Source: Porpolomopsis calyptriformis (lineage: Eukaryota; Basidiomycota; Agaricomycetes; Agaricales; Hygrophoraceae). Taken from it: a stretch of DNA of 64,000 nt. A program made the translations under genes and the position numbers. The notes below the pieces were generated by a model that was given only the letters and a program-made list of their open reading frames with translations, was not told where the DNA came from and ran no database searches. Positions 33,408 through 44,017 of this stretch are shown here, one piece after another (within the stretch, counting starts at the first letter, position 1; each line of letters starts with the position of its first letter). The stretch lies in NCBI GenBank assembly GCA_951640195.1, contig OX621163.1, positions 558,001 through 622,000 on the forward strand, written 5' to 3'.

Positions 33408-35059
33408 CTCCGGACCGCCCGTTCACGCACTTTTTCCGGTATCTTTTCCCAATATACCTTTTCCCTCCTCCCCCGTACGATTTCCATCATGATCGGCTTT
33501 AGATGACCGGTATCTGAGATCGCGGCTGCTGCGTCATCAAGGCCATGAGACTGCAATTTTGGATGCGAGTTGAAATGATCGACGAGAATTTGAGTGTGCA
33601 GAGGCGTCTGTAAGCGTAAATGGCACTAAGGGGCACGTCAATGCCTCGAAGGTGAAATATCAAACTCTCGGACGTACAGAATCCGTGGCTTTGATAAAAT
33701 CAACATAGTCTATACCTCCGTGCAGCCTTTCGGTGGTGAACGCCTCGGAGAATAGGGTGAGGAGGGTCGTTTTGTTTGAATCCGGGTGCACGTTTCGAAC
33801 GAAAACGAGGCAGCCAACAGGGAACGACGAAGAGGGATCCACGACGGGGTGAGAAAGGTCGGATTGCAAAGAATGCGGAGCGGGAGGAGGAGAGTTGGAA
33901 TCAAACTCATGAGCTTCTTGAATATGCGCCATTTTTTTGTCTGCGTCCTGAGAGGCCACAACTTCGTCCAATAGCTTTTGTCCATACACCAAGTACTCTT
34001 CTTTCAGTTCCTCCCATCGACTTTTCGACAGCGTTCTCAAACCAAAAATTTCCGCTTCCTGAATAGCGTCAACAACACCGATCGAACCTCCATGGTTCTC
34101 TCCGTGAGGGACATTTGTTGATGCAAGACGATACCATGGCCACTGGCGTAGAAGTGTTTCCGCATCCTCAGTGTCCAGAAACGTAACAAATGCGAAACCT
34201 TTGCACTTGGGCTGGTCGTCTGGTCGGTCTTGATGATGAACAGGAAGCTTGACGTTCTGAACACGCGATATCTGTACGGGTGTCGATGTCTGCTGGGTTA
34301 ATAACGAGAGTGCGAATCGGGCGATCAAGGGGATCGTTCGATACTGTACCGGGATATTTTCCTGTGTGGCAAAAGAGTCATTTTTGACTGCTGAATATCC
34401 CTCAAAGACCTACATACCAAATACACCGTCCTATTCTCCCAATCGTTTCTAGAATAGCACAGCCGTCCGTCCTTTTCCCAGTCCTTCCTTCGCAACTCGT
34501 AGCCGCCACGGAAACCAGTGGCCTGTCTCATCCAAGAAGTCGAATGGTCAGGGACCCTCATCCGAACCTCCAACCAGTCCCGCAGCCAAGACCGAAGCGC
34601 CTTTGCTACCGGCACTTCCGAGGACGCCAGGTTCAACCCCGAAAGAAGAGGTGAGTGGCAAAGGAGATAGCTGAGAGGGATAACTTTGTAGGATTTCCCA
34701 TCAAGGTTTGGCCAGAGTTGATAAAGATGAGACGTACATCCTTCCTCGTACTCTGTTTGGGACCGGACCTCTCCCTGGTCGTCGATGGTGATCTTTGTCC
34801 GGTCAAGTTTAAGGCGTAGGTCGGGATTTGACCAAAGAGAATGGTCTGACATTGCCATAGACACCAGGATTGCATAGTCTTCATCTGAATAGGATGCACC
34901 CTTGCCACGAGCTGAACCCGCGTTCGCGGCTATCTTGGAGGAACTGGAGCCAACAGGCGCTGGCGGTGCGGATACAGGGGATGGTGCATGGTGTTGGGTG
35001 TGGATGGGACCTTGCTTTTTGGCGAGCTTGCGTGGTATGAACTCGAAAGGACTGGACAT
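33317..35059 (-). CDS. LARP7/Pof8-like La-related protein
   Basis: Exons 34418-35059, 33678-34361 and 33317-33625 give 544 residues. The N-terminal half resembles a La module: YSDEDYAILVSMAMSDHSLW, VIPLSYLLCHSPLLS and SEVPVAKALRSWLRD-like helices. The middle has an RRM-like strand (KCKGFAFVTFLDTEDAETLL). The C-terminal domain looks like the extended xRRM of LARP7 proteins: GCLVFVRNVHPDSNKTTL, GGIDYVDFIKATDSCHLRL, then a long helix with REKVYWEKIPEKVRERAV. Such proteins bind the 3' region of telomerase, 7SK or U6 RNA; which one here is unknown. The third exon starts at TGC after CTTAG, which restores the xRRM core. The stop lies at the duplication edge, and the gene sits 58 nt downstream of the NADAR stop on the same strand. 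Confidence 0.7.
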
Positions 35060-35117
35060 GCACGCAAGATCAAAGCAAGAGAGAAATCCATCCAAATCCA
35101 CAAAATGGTATATAGAA

Positions 35118-36498
35118 CTATGAGTACCCTTCCGCGCGCAATCTTTCTCTGACCCGAACCAACGCCTTCCCAAGCTCGTTCGTGCCCTGTCCTTGCTGGC
35201 CTTCTCCCCAATACACATCATTCGCTTCGGCGTATACAATGGGCGCGACACCCGTGTTCATGAGCTGAGCACGCAACTCTGGGTGTTGCTTAAATTTAAG
35301 ATACAGCACTTCCTCCATCTGCGCGGTAAAAAATGAATATTCAGACTTCAGTCCACGAGAGAAAGGATGGGACGGACGGTTTTCAAAAAGACCTCGCCCC
35401 AGTCGCGTCGCTCGAATTCATGAAAGGTGGCAGAAAGAGGATACACGTCATGCACCTGTGGGCAATTCCGTATTTGCTCAGCAATATCTGGACGGTGGCT
35501 GATGAATTTGAGGGCTTCATGCAGATGGAGCGCGGTCGGGTAAGTCTTGTTTTGGTATAGAATTCTGTGCGGTGAGTGGTTCAGGAATCCCGCCAGGGGT
35601 GTTTGATAGTCGAATCGCACGGGGGGGATTAGAGGTGGGGCAGAGGGTCCCGGCGCGGGTGTACGATCGGATACGGGTGCCGATGTGGAGGCTACCGGAG
35701 GAGCATTGTCGGGTTGGGGAATAAAAATGGGGACGAATGAGACCGGTGGCGGCTCGTCTCGTTTCCGTCTTGTGCTGAGGGAAGGGAACAAGCCCTTGCG
35801 GGATTTTTTGCGAGCGGGAGGGAGTGGGTCGCTGAGGGAAGGGGCGGTTGCTTTGCCGTAGGTGGATGTTAGTAATGCTGCGGTTTGGGGGAGGTTGAGG
35901 AGTGTGCGGAAAGGAGAGGATTCGTATATGTCTCGGGGTGGTGGGGGAAGGGGGTTGCTGAGAGGTGTGAGTGGTCGGGGGCCTGGGGGTCCAAACACGC
36001 TGGGATTGGCGGTTTCGAGAGAATCCAAGGCTCGCCTGATGTCGTACTCGGTAGGATTTGACCGAGAGTCTGTTGGAGGTTGCGAAGGGCGTGGAATTTG
36101 AGGCTGGGGTTCGACGATGGGCGCAGGAAATGTGGGAGCGAATGAAGTGGAACTGGAATAACGGGTGGTGTCTCGTCTTTGAGCGATGGGCGGCGGATAG
36201 GGAAGAGGAGGAGGGGGTTGAGGTATGACAGGATAGACTTGACCTGGGATCACAGGCGCTGTGATGGGTTGGAAGGATGTTCGATGGTAACATGAGGGAT
36301 GCACGTACGATACGAGGGGTAAACGGGAGCACTGGGGGCAGGATACGGTGCGACGTAGACACCTTGGCTGCCGAAAGATTCCCTTCCCTTGCTTGGATTG
36401 ATGAAAAGCGGGGGAGGGTAACCGAACGGGTTTGGGGGATACAACGGTGGGACTGGGAATGGATAAGGCCTTACGGGCTTGGAGGGTGTCAAGCCCAT
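35118..36498 (-). CDS. NADAR-domain protein with Pro-rich N-terminus
   Basis: Exons 36309-36498, 35378-36258 and 35118-35318 give 423 residues. About 300 N-terminal residues are Pro/Ser-rich (RPYPFPVPPLYPPNPFGYPP) with a basic patch KKSRKGLFPSLSTRRKR. The C-terminal 125 residues are a NADAR (YbiA-like, DUF1768) domain: FLNHSPHRILYQNKTYPTAL, HLHEALKFISHRPDIAEQ, DVYWGEGQQGQGTNELGKAL, RERLRAEG. Family members are N-glycosidases; bacterial ones cleave riboflavin intermediates, and others are linked to NAD or ADP-ribose chemistry. The substrate here is unknown. The intron between the second and third exon splits the domain just before MEEVLYLKF. Start chosen at 36498, the first ATG in the Pro-rich frame. 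Divergent from the thioesterase, 130 bp apart. Confidence 0.8.
35155..35664. repeat. parent of displaced segment R2
   Basis: Covers the NADAR domain exons of the intact gene; the copy is at 31057-31565. Confidence 0.85.
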
Positions 36499-36628
36499 CG
36501 AGCTCGTCGGAGTTGACGACAAACACGGTCCTCAAAAATGAATATATTCTACGCTCATCGCGAGGGACGAGGGCAGTCGCAACGAACGTTACCGGACCAA
36601 CCGGTTATCTTCACATCATTCACTCTGC

Positions 36629-37377
36629 ATGTCCACCACCACCACCACCACGACAGACGTCTCTCAAATCGCGGGGAACGCTCCCGTCGAGACTAAAAAG
36701 ATCTTGACCGACAGACGTATCCTGAACGGAGACGACGGCAGACGTTTCGCAGAGTCGATCACGACCAGACTCAAGCTCGTTCAAGTCTCGATCAACACCA
36801 ATGTCGAAGAACCGGAGAGGAAAGAGGCCAAGGTCGCTCTTGACACCGTCGTTCAAAAAGGTCGGTCGTCCACTCTCTCTCTCTCTCGTTCCTTCACTCT
36901 AACGAATCGCAAAGACATGGCCAATGGGTCAGGTAACATGCACGGAGGTTGCATCGCAACCTTTGTAGACGTGTATGCAGTCAATTCTTCTTCCGTTCGT
37001 TCGTTTGCTTATTTACTTAGATGCTCAACGATGCCCTTGATCGTGATAAATCATGTCACAAACGGGCGAATTTCGACTGGAGTGACCCAATCTCTGAACA
37101 TAGTATACCACTCACCCGCCGCAATGTATGCAGTTCACCCTTTGTTGTGCCAGTGCTAACCTGGTTGTTCAGCGGCGACAAGATTAGAATAGTCTCCACC
37201 TCGGTCGCAGTCGGAGGCCGAACGATGACTGCCCGATGCGAGGTAAGAATGTTGTCCCAACTCGAGTTATCTGTCTTGACCAATCCTTTCAAGATTTGGA
37301 ACGTCACTCATCACCGTCTGGTAGCATCTGGTGTCCACATCAAAATGCAACCTTCTGAGCCCAAGCCCAAGCTATAA
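36629..37377 (+). CDS. hotdog-fold acyl-CoA thioesterase (ACOT13/PaaI-like)
   Basis: Exons 36629-36860, 36915-36972, 37021-37125, 37173-37242 and 37294-37377 give 182 residues with consistent phases. The hotdog signature is GSGNMHGGCIATFVD, followed by VCSTMPL, VTQSLNIVYHSPAAIGDKIR and VGGRTMTARCE. In the family, the Asp of HGG-x5-VD and a nearby Asn activate water for thioester cleavage. The likely substrate is an acyl-CoA, in mitochondria or cytosol. The N-terminus has a Thr-rich run (MSTTTTTTTDVS). Length is slightly longer than human ACOT13. Looks intact. Confidence 0.85.
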
Positions 37378-37431
37378 TATGTCACTTTGAATCTAATATA
37401 ATATCCATTGCGCTGTGCTGCAAACAACGCC

Positions 37432-38639
37432 TCAATCGTTTCCTTTCGGCTTGAACCCCATCCGCCTCTTTACAGCTCCCAAGTGGCCCGCAAACCCAAC
37501 CCCCCTCACCACCCTGTCCAATTTCCTCTCCTCCCGTGTCATCCTCGCAAGTACATGAGCGGGTGGGCCTTTCCGCCGCCTCCGCAGCGTGCAGGGCAGG
37601 ACCTCGCCGCGCCGCTCGCGTTCGCGCTCACGAGTCTTGTTCGCTACCTTGTCCCTCCGGGCCTGCTTCATGGCAAGCAGGAGCTCGGGTGGATACGGCG
37701 TTTGCGATCGCTCAAGGTCGAGTGAAAAGGTTTTCAGGAGAGATTGATTCAGATTCCTGAGAGGTTGGTCTGAATCATTCGTCATTGAACAGGGGTATAA
37801 GTGTATAAGAGAAGAAAATATACCCCAGTCATCGCCATCCTCGTACGCAGGTTCTCGCACCTCACTCCCTAAAGCCTTTTCGAACGCTCGCTCGCACCGG
37901 AGGTCCTGCCTCCAATCGCGCAGTTCTGCCGCCTTGGCCATGCGACGATCGCGTGCGAGCCGCCGTTTGTAGATCATCATAGAGATCGGCAACGGCTGCG
38001 GTTTGAGTCGCGGCAAGGGTCGATTGTAGAGCGAGGGACGGTGGGGCGCGCCTGTGAGGATAGGCCGGTTGCGTAGTTTATTTTGCCATGCCTGTGAGTC
38101 CACGGTGTGAGTGAGGAAGTGGAGAAGATGGGCGGGGGAAACTCACGAATGCGTCTGTGATGATCCGCTTCCAGCGTTCCTTCTCCCGCTTCATGCTTAT
38201 CATCCGCTCGTACCTACGTGTTATCGCGTAAAGGGTGTCATCGCCTGCATTTGCCTTCCTGAATATCTCTAGCCACTTTGCGGCGACATCTCAGGTGTAA
38301 GCTGCGGTGGCTAAGAAAGGGAAACATGCCTTGTATCCTTTCAGCAGGGCAGTTCGCGTACTTGCGGGACTGGTCAAGTGTTGATACCGTCTGAAGAGCA
38401 TCGTAATACGAAACCTTGTCTAGGATGTCCATCTCAGTTCAATCAGAGAGGCTGGTGTAGACACATACGTTCTCCCCAGCTGATTCGCGTAAAAGACTGC
38501 GATAGAGACTCCATAACGTGGGGACGCGATGAGCCGCGAGTTTGTAGAATGGAACTCTAGGACGGGTGCGTCTCAAAGGCGCCAGTAGACCGGCGAGGTT
38601 TGCACGGAAAGCGAGGGACGAGGGGGTGGGGATAACCAT
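37432..38639 (-). CDS. LYR-motif mitochondrial protein
   Basis: The start at 38639 (MVIPTPSSLAFRANLAGLLA) is Arg-rich without acids, like a mitochondrial presequence. Exon 1 ends TLWSLYRSLLRESAGEN, which contains the LYR motif of complex I LYR proteins; these bind the acyl carrier protein and help build respiratory complexes or Fe-S clusters. Later exons read KWLEIFRKANAGDDTLYAIT, RMISMKREKERWKRIITDAF, then MMIYKRRLARDRRMAKAAEL and the end AVKRRMGFKPKGND. Exon 2 borders are uncertain; the frame is best kept by a GC-AG intron (donor AAG-GCATGT). About 320 residues, longer than typical 100-residue LYR proteins. Confidence 0.6.
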
Positions 38640-39176
38640 CAGCGTGACTTTGCCAATCACCATATCGACATCGATACACTGAGCAAAATCCCCGCAACTC
38701 TCACTTTCCGGAAATTGTAGGGAAGCCTTTTCAATCAGTGACATCCTGGCGTCTATCCGCTATATTTCTTCGGCACATGCATCGTCATCCTCCGAAGATA
38801 ACACACAACTCTCATGCTTCACTCCTTGCACTCGCTATGGCTTTCTTGGATAATCCTGATCTCTGGTTCTGTAGATTAGCCATTCTCGGTTAATTTCGGA
38901 GGCAAAATAAACGATGGTTCCCTCAAAGGCCCCGTCCAACCATGTTTTGAGCAAACATAGCTGCAACTGGATGGTGCGTCTCGCATATGAGGTCATCTCA
39001 AAAGCCTTGTTCGAAGAGAGCACGTTTACACAATAAACCGACTTTCATATACTACAACCGGTCATGACTAAAACTGCGAGGTATTTAACCCTTTACAATT
39101 ATCCGACTCTGACGTTTGTTGCCTACAGTCTGTAAATAAATTAAAGTCACCCAAAATATCGGATTTTTGGACGAAC
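38640..39176. other. intergenic, no gene seen
   Basis: Short frames only. The right end is the 3' flank of TM-E. Confidence 0.4.
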
Positions 39177-39771
39177 TTACCAGGATATTGCGACGGAAAA
39201 CATGGTCAATATGACCGCGGCTGTGAACATCGCGATTCCCGACAAAATCCATGCGATCGACGAAGTCCCCTTGATAAAAACCCACCACGAAGGATGCCGA
39301 AGATGGCTGTGGTTCTCGACAGAACGCAGTTGGCGCTGAAGGTCACTGACCGCGAGCACCGCCCCAGACAATTCCAAAACAAGCCCGACGATGGTGAGCA
39401 CATGGCTGAGTGGCGTTAAGGGTAGCGTGCTGGGGGTGAGAAGGTTGACTTGCACGCTGATGATGGTGCAGGCCTGGATGAAAGAATGAGTGAACCGGGC
39501 AAATGTCATTTACTGGAGCGATACAAACCACGATGATCTGGGCATTCAAGCTGTTCACAAGGCGATTGGAGTCGACGTCTCCGGGGTGGTGTGTTACAGG
39601 TAGTATGTGTGGCGGATGGACATAAGGCCAAGGTGAGTGTGGACTGGGCACTCTCGGTGAATGTTGCATCTGGCCAAAGTAGGGCCTACATTCTGTTATG
39701 TCAAGCTCCTCGACATAGTCAGAGGATGGCTCGTTCAAAGAATGCAAGCGTTGTGGACGATTGGACATCAT
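39177..39771 (-). CDS. two-helix membrane protein TM-E
   Basis: Exons 39529-39771 and 39177-39473 give 179 residues, the longest member. The 81-residue N-terminal tail starts MMSNRPQRLHSLNEPSSDYV and is rich in Pro/His. Exon 2 opens ACTIISVQVNLLTPS; helix 1 is VLTIVGLVLELSGAVLAV, helix 2 IAWILSGIAMFTAAVILTMF, end SVAISW. The loop (LQRQLRSVENHSHLRHPSWW) is longer and more aromatic than in TM-D. Frame and splice sites intact. Head-to-head with ARM3, 432 bp between start codons; the 28-bp element of the other two promoters was not found here. Confidence 0.8.
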
Positions 39772-40203
39772 AGGGGGGACTCTGAGCGCAGACCGACAGC
39801 GAATTGGAGGATGGCGGGTATAGACCAGATTTCGAACGAGTTCAAAGTTTGCGGGGTGGAGGAGTCATTGCTGTGGATTTTTATAGGACAAGACCCCCCG
39901 AAAAGAAATGGATCTGGTTTTCTAATCGGGTGTGGGAACCAGATGGGCAGATGCACGATTTTAAGATGAGCGATCTTGACAAACAGCTGAACTGCCTTTT
40001 TCTGCGTGGCCTCGTGGTATTGGTTTATCGCTGGGACATCCATAATTGAAGATCGTACGTCAGTATCAAACTTTATTGTCGTACTTGGTCTGAGGCTATG
40101 TTTGTCCTTTCCTGGAATCAAGATCTTGGATAGTGCCAGTGTTTTCTCACCTCGCCAATTTTTGATAACACCGATGTCATTCCCCATCCAACCCTTTGGC
40201 TCA
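39772..40203. promoter_or_regulatory. intergenic region between TM-E and ARM3
   Basis: Both strands show long open frames (plus: VIAVDFYRTRPPEKKWIWFS; minus: AVQLFVKIAHLKIVHLPIWF), so a small overlapping exon cannot be excluded. The position between divergent starts suggests a promoter. Confidence 0.4.
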
Positions 40204-42674
40204 ATGCATGGTTTAGATGGCCGCCTGGCCACTACATCTCAGCCTTGGGGGTTCGAAAGGAATCAAGAAACAGCCCAGCGTGGTGCGTGAGATCCGTGAG
40301 ATCCCTTCTTGCACCTCAACTAATCCATGTTATCAAGTACCTTATGCGGAGGTTTCTGCCATTAAGGGCCGACCCAAAAGAAAGCTCATAGAGGATTGCA
40401 TACCCCCGGGAACCTCGGTAGCTGATACATACCTCAAGCGATCGAGGACATTGATAAAAAAGGTTCGATCTAGGGTGATTTGTTCTCCACTTAATCATCG
40501 AGCCACTTCAGGCACAAGAACTGGCTGAATCGACAAACGCGTTTGTAGTTACGTTTACAGCCAGGTTAGTGCACAGACCGTCCTTGATTGTCCGTGGTAT
40601 CCACGAGCATATCTACAGACCTGAAAGTATTGGAGAAGGGCGGTACCGCATCTTCATATCAAACAATCTGGAATCTGCAGATCCCGACCTTACCAAGCGT
40701 ATCACCGCTGCGACAGAAGAAATCAAAGCCATCGCGATAGAAATTGCACACCGATCCCGGCAGCCCATTCGTCGAACAAAGCGGACATATGTCGACGTGA
40801 ATGAAAGGCCCACCACGTCAGAAAGGGCTCCTGATTCACCATCAACCGCTCGTGCCGAAGGCCAATCTTCTACCCAAGCATCCAGCCATGATAATTCAAA
40901 ACAAGAAAGTTGCCAGGTGCTTGCCCACGCCAGTTTTGTTCCTCGCGGTTGTTCACCCCCCGCTGCAACCAACGACGCATCCGTTAAACCTGCCCAGACG
41001 AGGAATGTCTCTCATGCACTCAACATCGGCGATGAGATACAAGTAATGCTGGAAAAGAATGAAATAAATTATTTCGTGGGCCTCTTCAAGTAAGTTGATG
41101 TCTCTTGCTGTTTTCAATCACTCATAACGATGTTGTTTCATAGTACAGACTCGAAAGAGATCCAACTCCATGCCCTGGCAGAAATAAAGCGGCTGATTTC
41201 TCTAGACTCTAGTGCATGGATTCGCCGGTGCACCATGATCATTCCAAGCTTGGTCAAGCTGCTGGAATCCGACAACCCTCGTGATGAAGATATCACTCGA
41301 GAGTGCATCCTGTTACTGTCCCAAATGTCCACCCACTGGCACCTAAGCAACGTAATGGCGCAAGCAGGTGCCTTTTCTGCTCTTGACCGGCTTCTCCCTG
41401 GTACTGAGAGTACCGATGTGTTGGAATTGATGGTACAAACTATGACCCAATGCCAGTCTGAGGGGCGACTTCAGGCAAACAATCTCATCCGGCCCTTCCT
41501 AATCCTTCTGTCTTCTGGAAAGGCCTCACACTGGTTTACGGCTACTGAAGCACTCAAACGTTATTCCTTTTTGGGAACCGAACATCGAGAAGTGATTAGT
41601 GGAGGAGTCTGTCAATTATTATGTTTTCCTCCTTCCGGCATCTCCAATCTGCTTGCGCTGGACACGGCATCGTCAATCATCAGCAAATTCCATTATTTCT
41701 TCTTTTTAGATCAAGATATCTCACAGATCGACCAGTACTTACTACAGCCCCTCTTGAACCTCGTACACGATCCAAGTTCCAGCGTGCGCTTGAGCGCTAT
41801 TCGATCCCTTTATCATCTTTCTCATCACCCATCGATAGAAAAACGTTTCGACATGCCTGTTGTCATCCCACCTATTCTTGCGCTACTTTCTACCAATGAC
41901 GATCACCTATTCATGGAAACCGCATCAGTTTTGTGGTGGTGGAAAGGTCGGCACTCAAAATGTGAGTCGGGTGTTGATATTCCAGAACACATTTGTATTT
42001 CCGCGGCCTGGCGGCTTGTCAGCCTCCTTTCTTGCACAAACACTCAGATAGCGGTAGTTGCTGCCAAGCACCTCGCTGAAATGGTTTGGGACAATGACGA
42101 TGGATGGTCTGAAGAAAACGCACTTTCTGAAATAATCACAGGAAGGGAAAGACAGTCGATTATCCGCCTTCTTGCTTCAGAGCATTGGGATGTGCGACAC
42201 AAGGCCGGGAAGCTACTTCATAGTCTGCACCAGGCCTTTCAATTTGAACTCAGGCAAGATGACGTCCCACTGCTTTTACGCGCTGTGATACTGGAATCCA
42301 GTGCTGATGCTGCCACAACCGATATTCCGTTCCACATCTGGCAAGCACTGGAATATGATAGTGACTCGGCAGTCGCCTTTGTTGAAGCTGGTGCCATCCC
42401 CCACTTTGTGGGAATGCTCTCCCGGGAAAAGCCTGTAGACGATTGGTGGTTTGACGTGTTAAGGTGTGTTCGACTGCTGGCTGAAAGTTCGGATGAGGCG
42501 AGCACTGCGTTTTTGAATGCAGGGGTCATACAAGCTCTGCTTGAACTGACCCTGCGTCTCTGGAATAACAGGGCTAAGAAGGATGTTTGCTTCTATCGCA
42601 ATTTTTATGACTTTATTCAATCGGTCTTTAGGCTCCTCAGCTATTTCCTTGAAGTTCTGGATACAACCAGTTAA
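40204..42674 (+). CDS. ARM-like helical-repeat protein ARM3
   Basis: Exons 40204-40282, 40338-40462, 40512-40564, 40619-41089 and 41144-42674 give 752 residues with the same phases as ARM1 and ARM2. N-terminal exons carry ADTYLKRSRTLIKK, TNAFVVTFTAR and GEGRYRIFISNNLESADPD. Then a helix, a Ser/Thr-rich linker and about 500 residues of leucine-rich repeats with VEAGAIPHFVGMLSREKPVD and LLAESSDEASTAFLNAGVIQ. Intron 3 starts GT here (GC in ARM1/2), and intron 4 contains an in-frame TAA, so it must be spliced. The gene appears intact. It has TM-E upstream (divergent) and TM-F downstream (convergent). Confidence 0.85.
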
Positions 42675-43011
42675 TTGGCTTTACATTCTGGCTCATTCTT
42701 TCCTGTTGTATCGACCAATGGTTGTATGAATAATGCTTGCGACGCTTGAATCCCATATAAATTCGTACGAACAAACAACATCGATTGCAGTGTGAATGAC
42801 GCTCGATCATCACATCCGATCCATGATACAGATACAAGAAACAAACTTTTTGTTAAAAGAAAACACAATGACACGACAAAGCGACTGCCATCCATAGAAT
42901 TACTGTCAATGAGGAAACTGCGGGTCATCTTCGGCGGGTTAGAGTTGTGGCCTTCATAGCTGGCAGTCAGTTGCCCAATTGGAATCGCAGGAATTATCAG
43001 ATTGAATGAAC

Positions 43012-43380
43012 TCACCAACATTTTTTGAGTGAAAACATAGTCAATGTGACCACAACCATGAACATTATGATGCCTATCAAAATGAGGGCAATCGGCAAGG
43101 TCCGCCTGATATTTATCCCCCAGGAGAAATACTGGACGCTGTGGGCATCCTCGGAAGAACATGGTAGATTGCTGATAGCGAGAATAGCACCAGATATTTC
43201 ACAAATTAACCCAACGACAGTAACCATGCGGATCGCTGTCGTCGAGGGTAGTGTGCTAGTAAAGAGGTTGATTTGTGCGCCAATGATGGCGCAAGCCTAG
43301 AGGAGAGATTAGTAAAACATACGAAAGGACGATGTTGGAAAGGTACAAACCAAAGTAATCTGATGATTGCCTTGGGACAT
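43012..43380 (-). CDS. two-helix membrane protein TM-F, short-tail form
   Basis: Exons 43351-43380 and 43012-43296 give 104 residues. Exon 1 encodes only MSQGNHQITL, against 66-81 residues in other members, so nearly the whole Pro-rich tail is missing. Exon 2 keeps the hallmark ACAIIGAQINLFTS, helix 1 (VTVVGLICEISGAILAIS), helix 2 (ALILIGIIMFMVVVTLTMF) and the end SLKKCW. A TATA box (complement of TTTTATAG, 43421-43428) lies 40 nt upstream of the ATG, which supports this short start. Likely a functional minimal variant. Convergent with ARM3. Confidence 0.75.
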
Positions 43381-43420
43381 GGGAGGGATTTTCGAGTTGG
43401 CGATGGCCCCTTCCACCCCA

Positions 43421-43428
43421 TTTTATAG
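43421..43428 (-). promoter_or_regulatory. TATA box of TM-F
   Basis: CTATAAAA on the minus strand, 40 nt before the start codon. Confidence 0.6.
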
Positions 43429-43529
43429 AATGCCAGGTTGGACAATAATGGAATGGGAGATGGAGAAAGTCTGTTCATCGATCCAATACCGAACCTTATT
43501 CACTGAATGCGCCTGGTCGCCGCCACGTT

Positions 43530-43797
43530 CTTTCCTGTTCAAGTATGCAGGGGTGTTCTTTCCTGTTTAAGTTAATACTGCACCTAGGGGCGACCTGTTC
43601 AATTGAAAGTATGCAGGGGTGTCCTTTCTTGTTCAAGTTAAGGCTGCGCCCAGGGGCAATGTGCTTTCCTGTTCAAGTATGTAAGGGTGTTCTTTCCCAT
43701 TCAAGTTAATACTGTGCCCAGGGGCAATGATCTTTCCTGCTCAAGGACCCAGGGTGTTCTTTCCTGTTCAAGTTAATACTGCGCCTGGGGCAATGTT
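43530..43797. repeat. minisatellite, about 75-bp units
   Basis: Roughly 3.5 imperfect units built from TTCCTGTTCAAGTATGCAGG, a GGTGTTCTTTCC segment, TTCAAGTTAATACTGCG and CCAGGGGCAATG. It separates TM-F from an ARM pseudogene piece. Confidence 0.8.
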
Positions 43798-44017
43798 CAA
43801 GATACTTTGCATCCTGGTATGTCCCTTGCATCTCTCACGTCTCCAGCACTTCTTGGCAGCATTCAATGTCGTCTCCTATCCCTCCCCCAAGCCAATTCCT
43901 GGACCAGATGGCTATCCAGTCATTACACCTCAGGCTAGAGAGTTTGACGGTCCCAACATTGCAAGTGTCATCTTTGATATTCCTTCACCCTTCAGCTAAT
44001 CCAGCAACATTGCGCCA

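Noticed and set aside
39768..40232. 154-codon minus-strand ORF between TM-E and ARM3
   Set aside because: It overlaps the start of ARM3 and the divergent promoter, and the opposite strand is equally open; kept only as an ambiguity.
42671..43162. 163-codon minus-strand ORF next to TM-F
   Set aside because: It is TM-F exon 2 and its 3' flank read in another frame.
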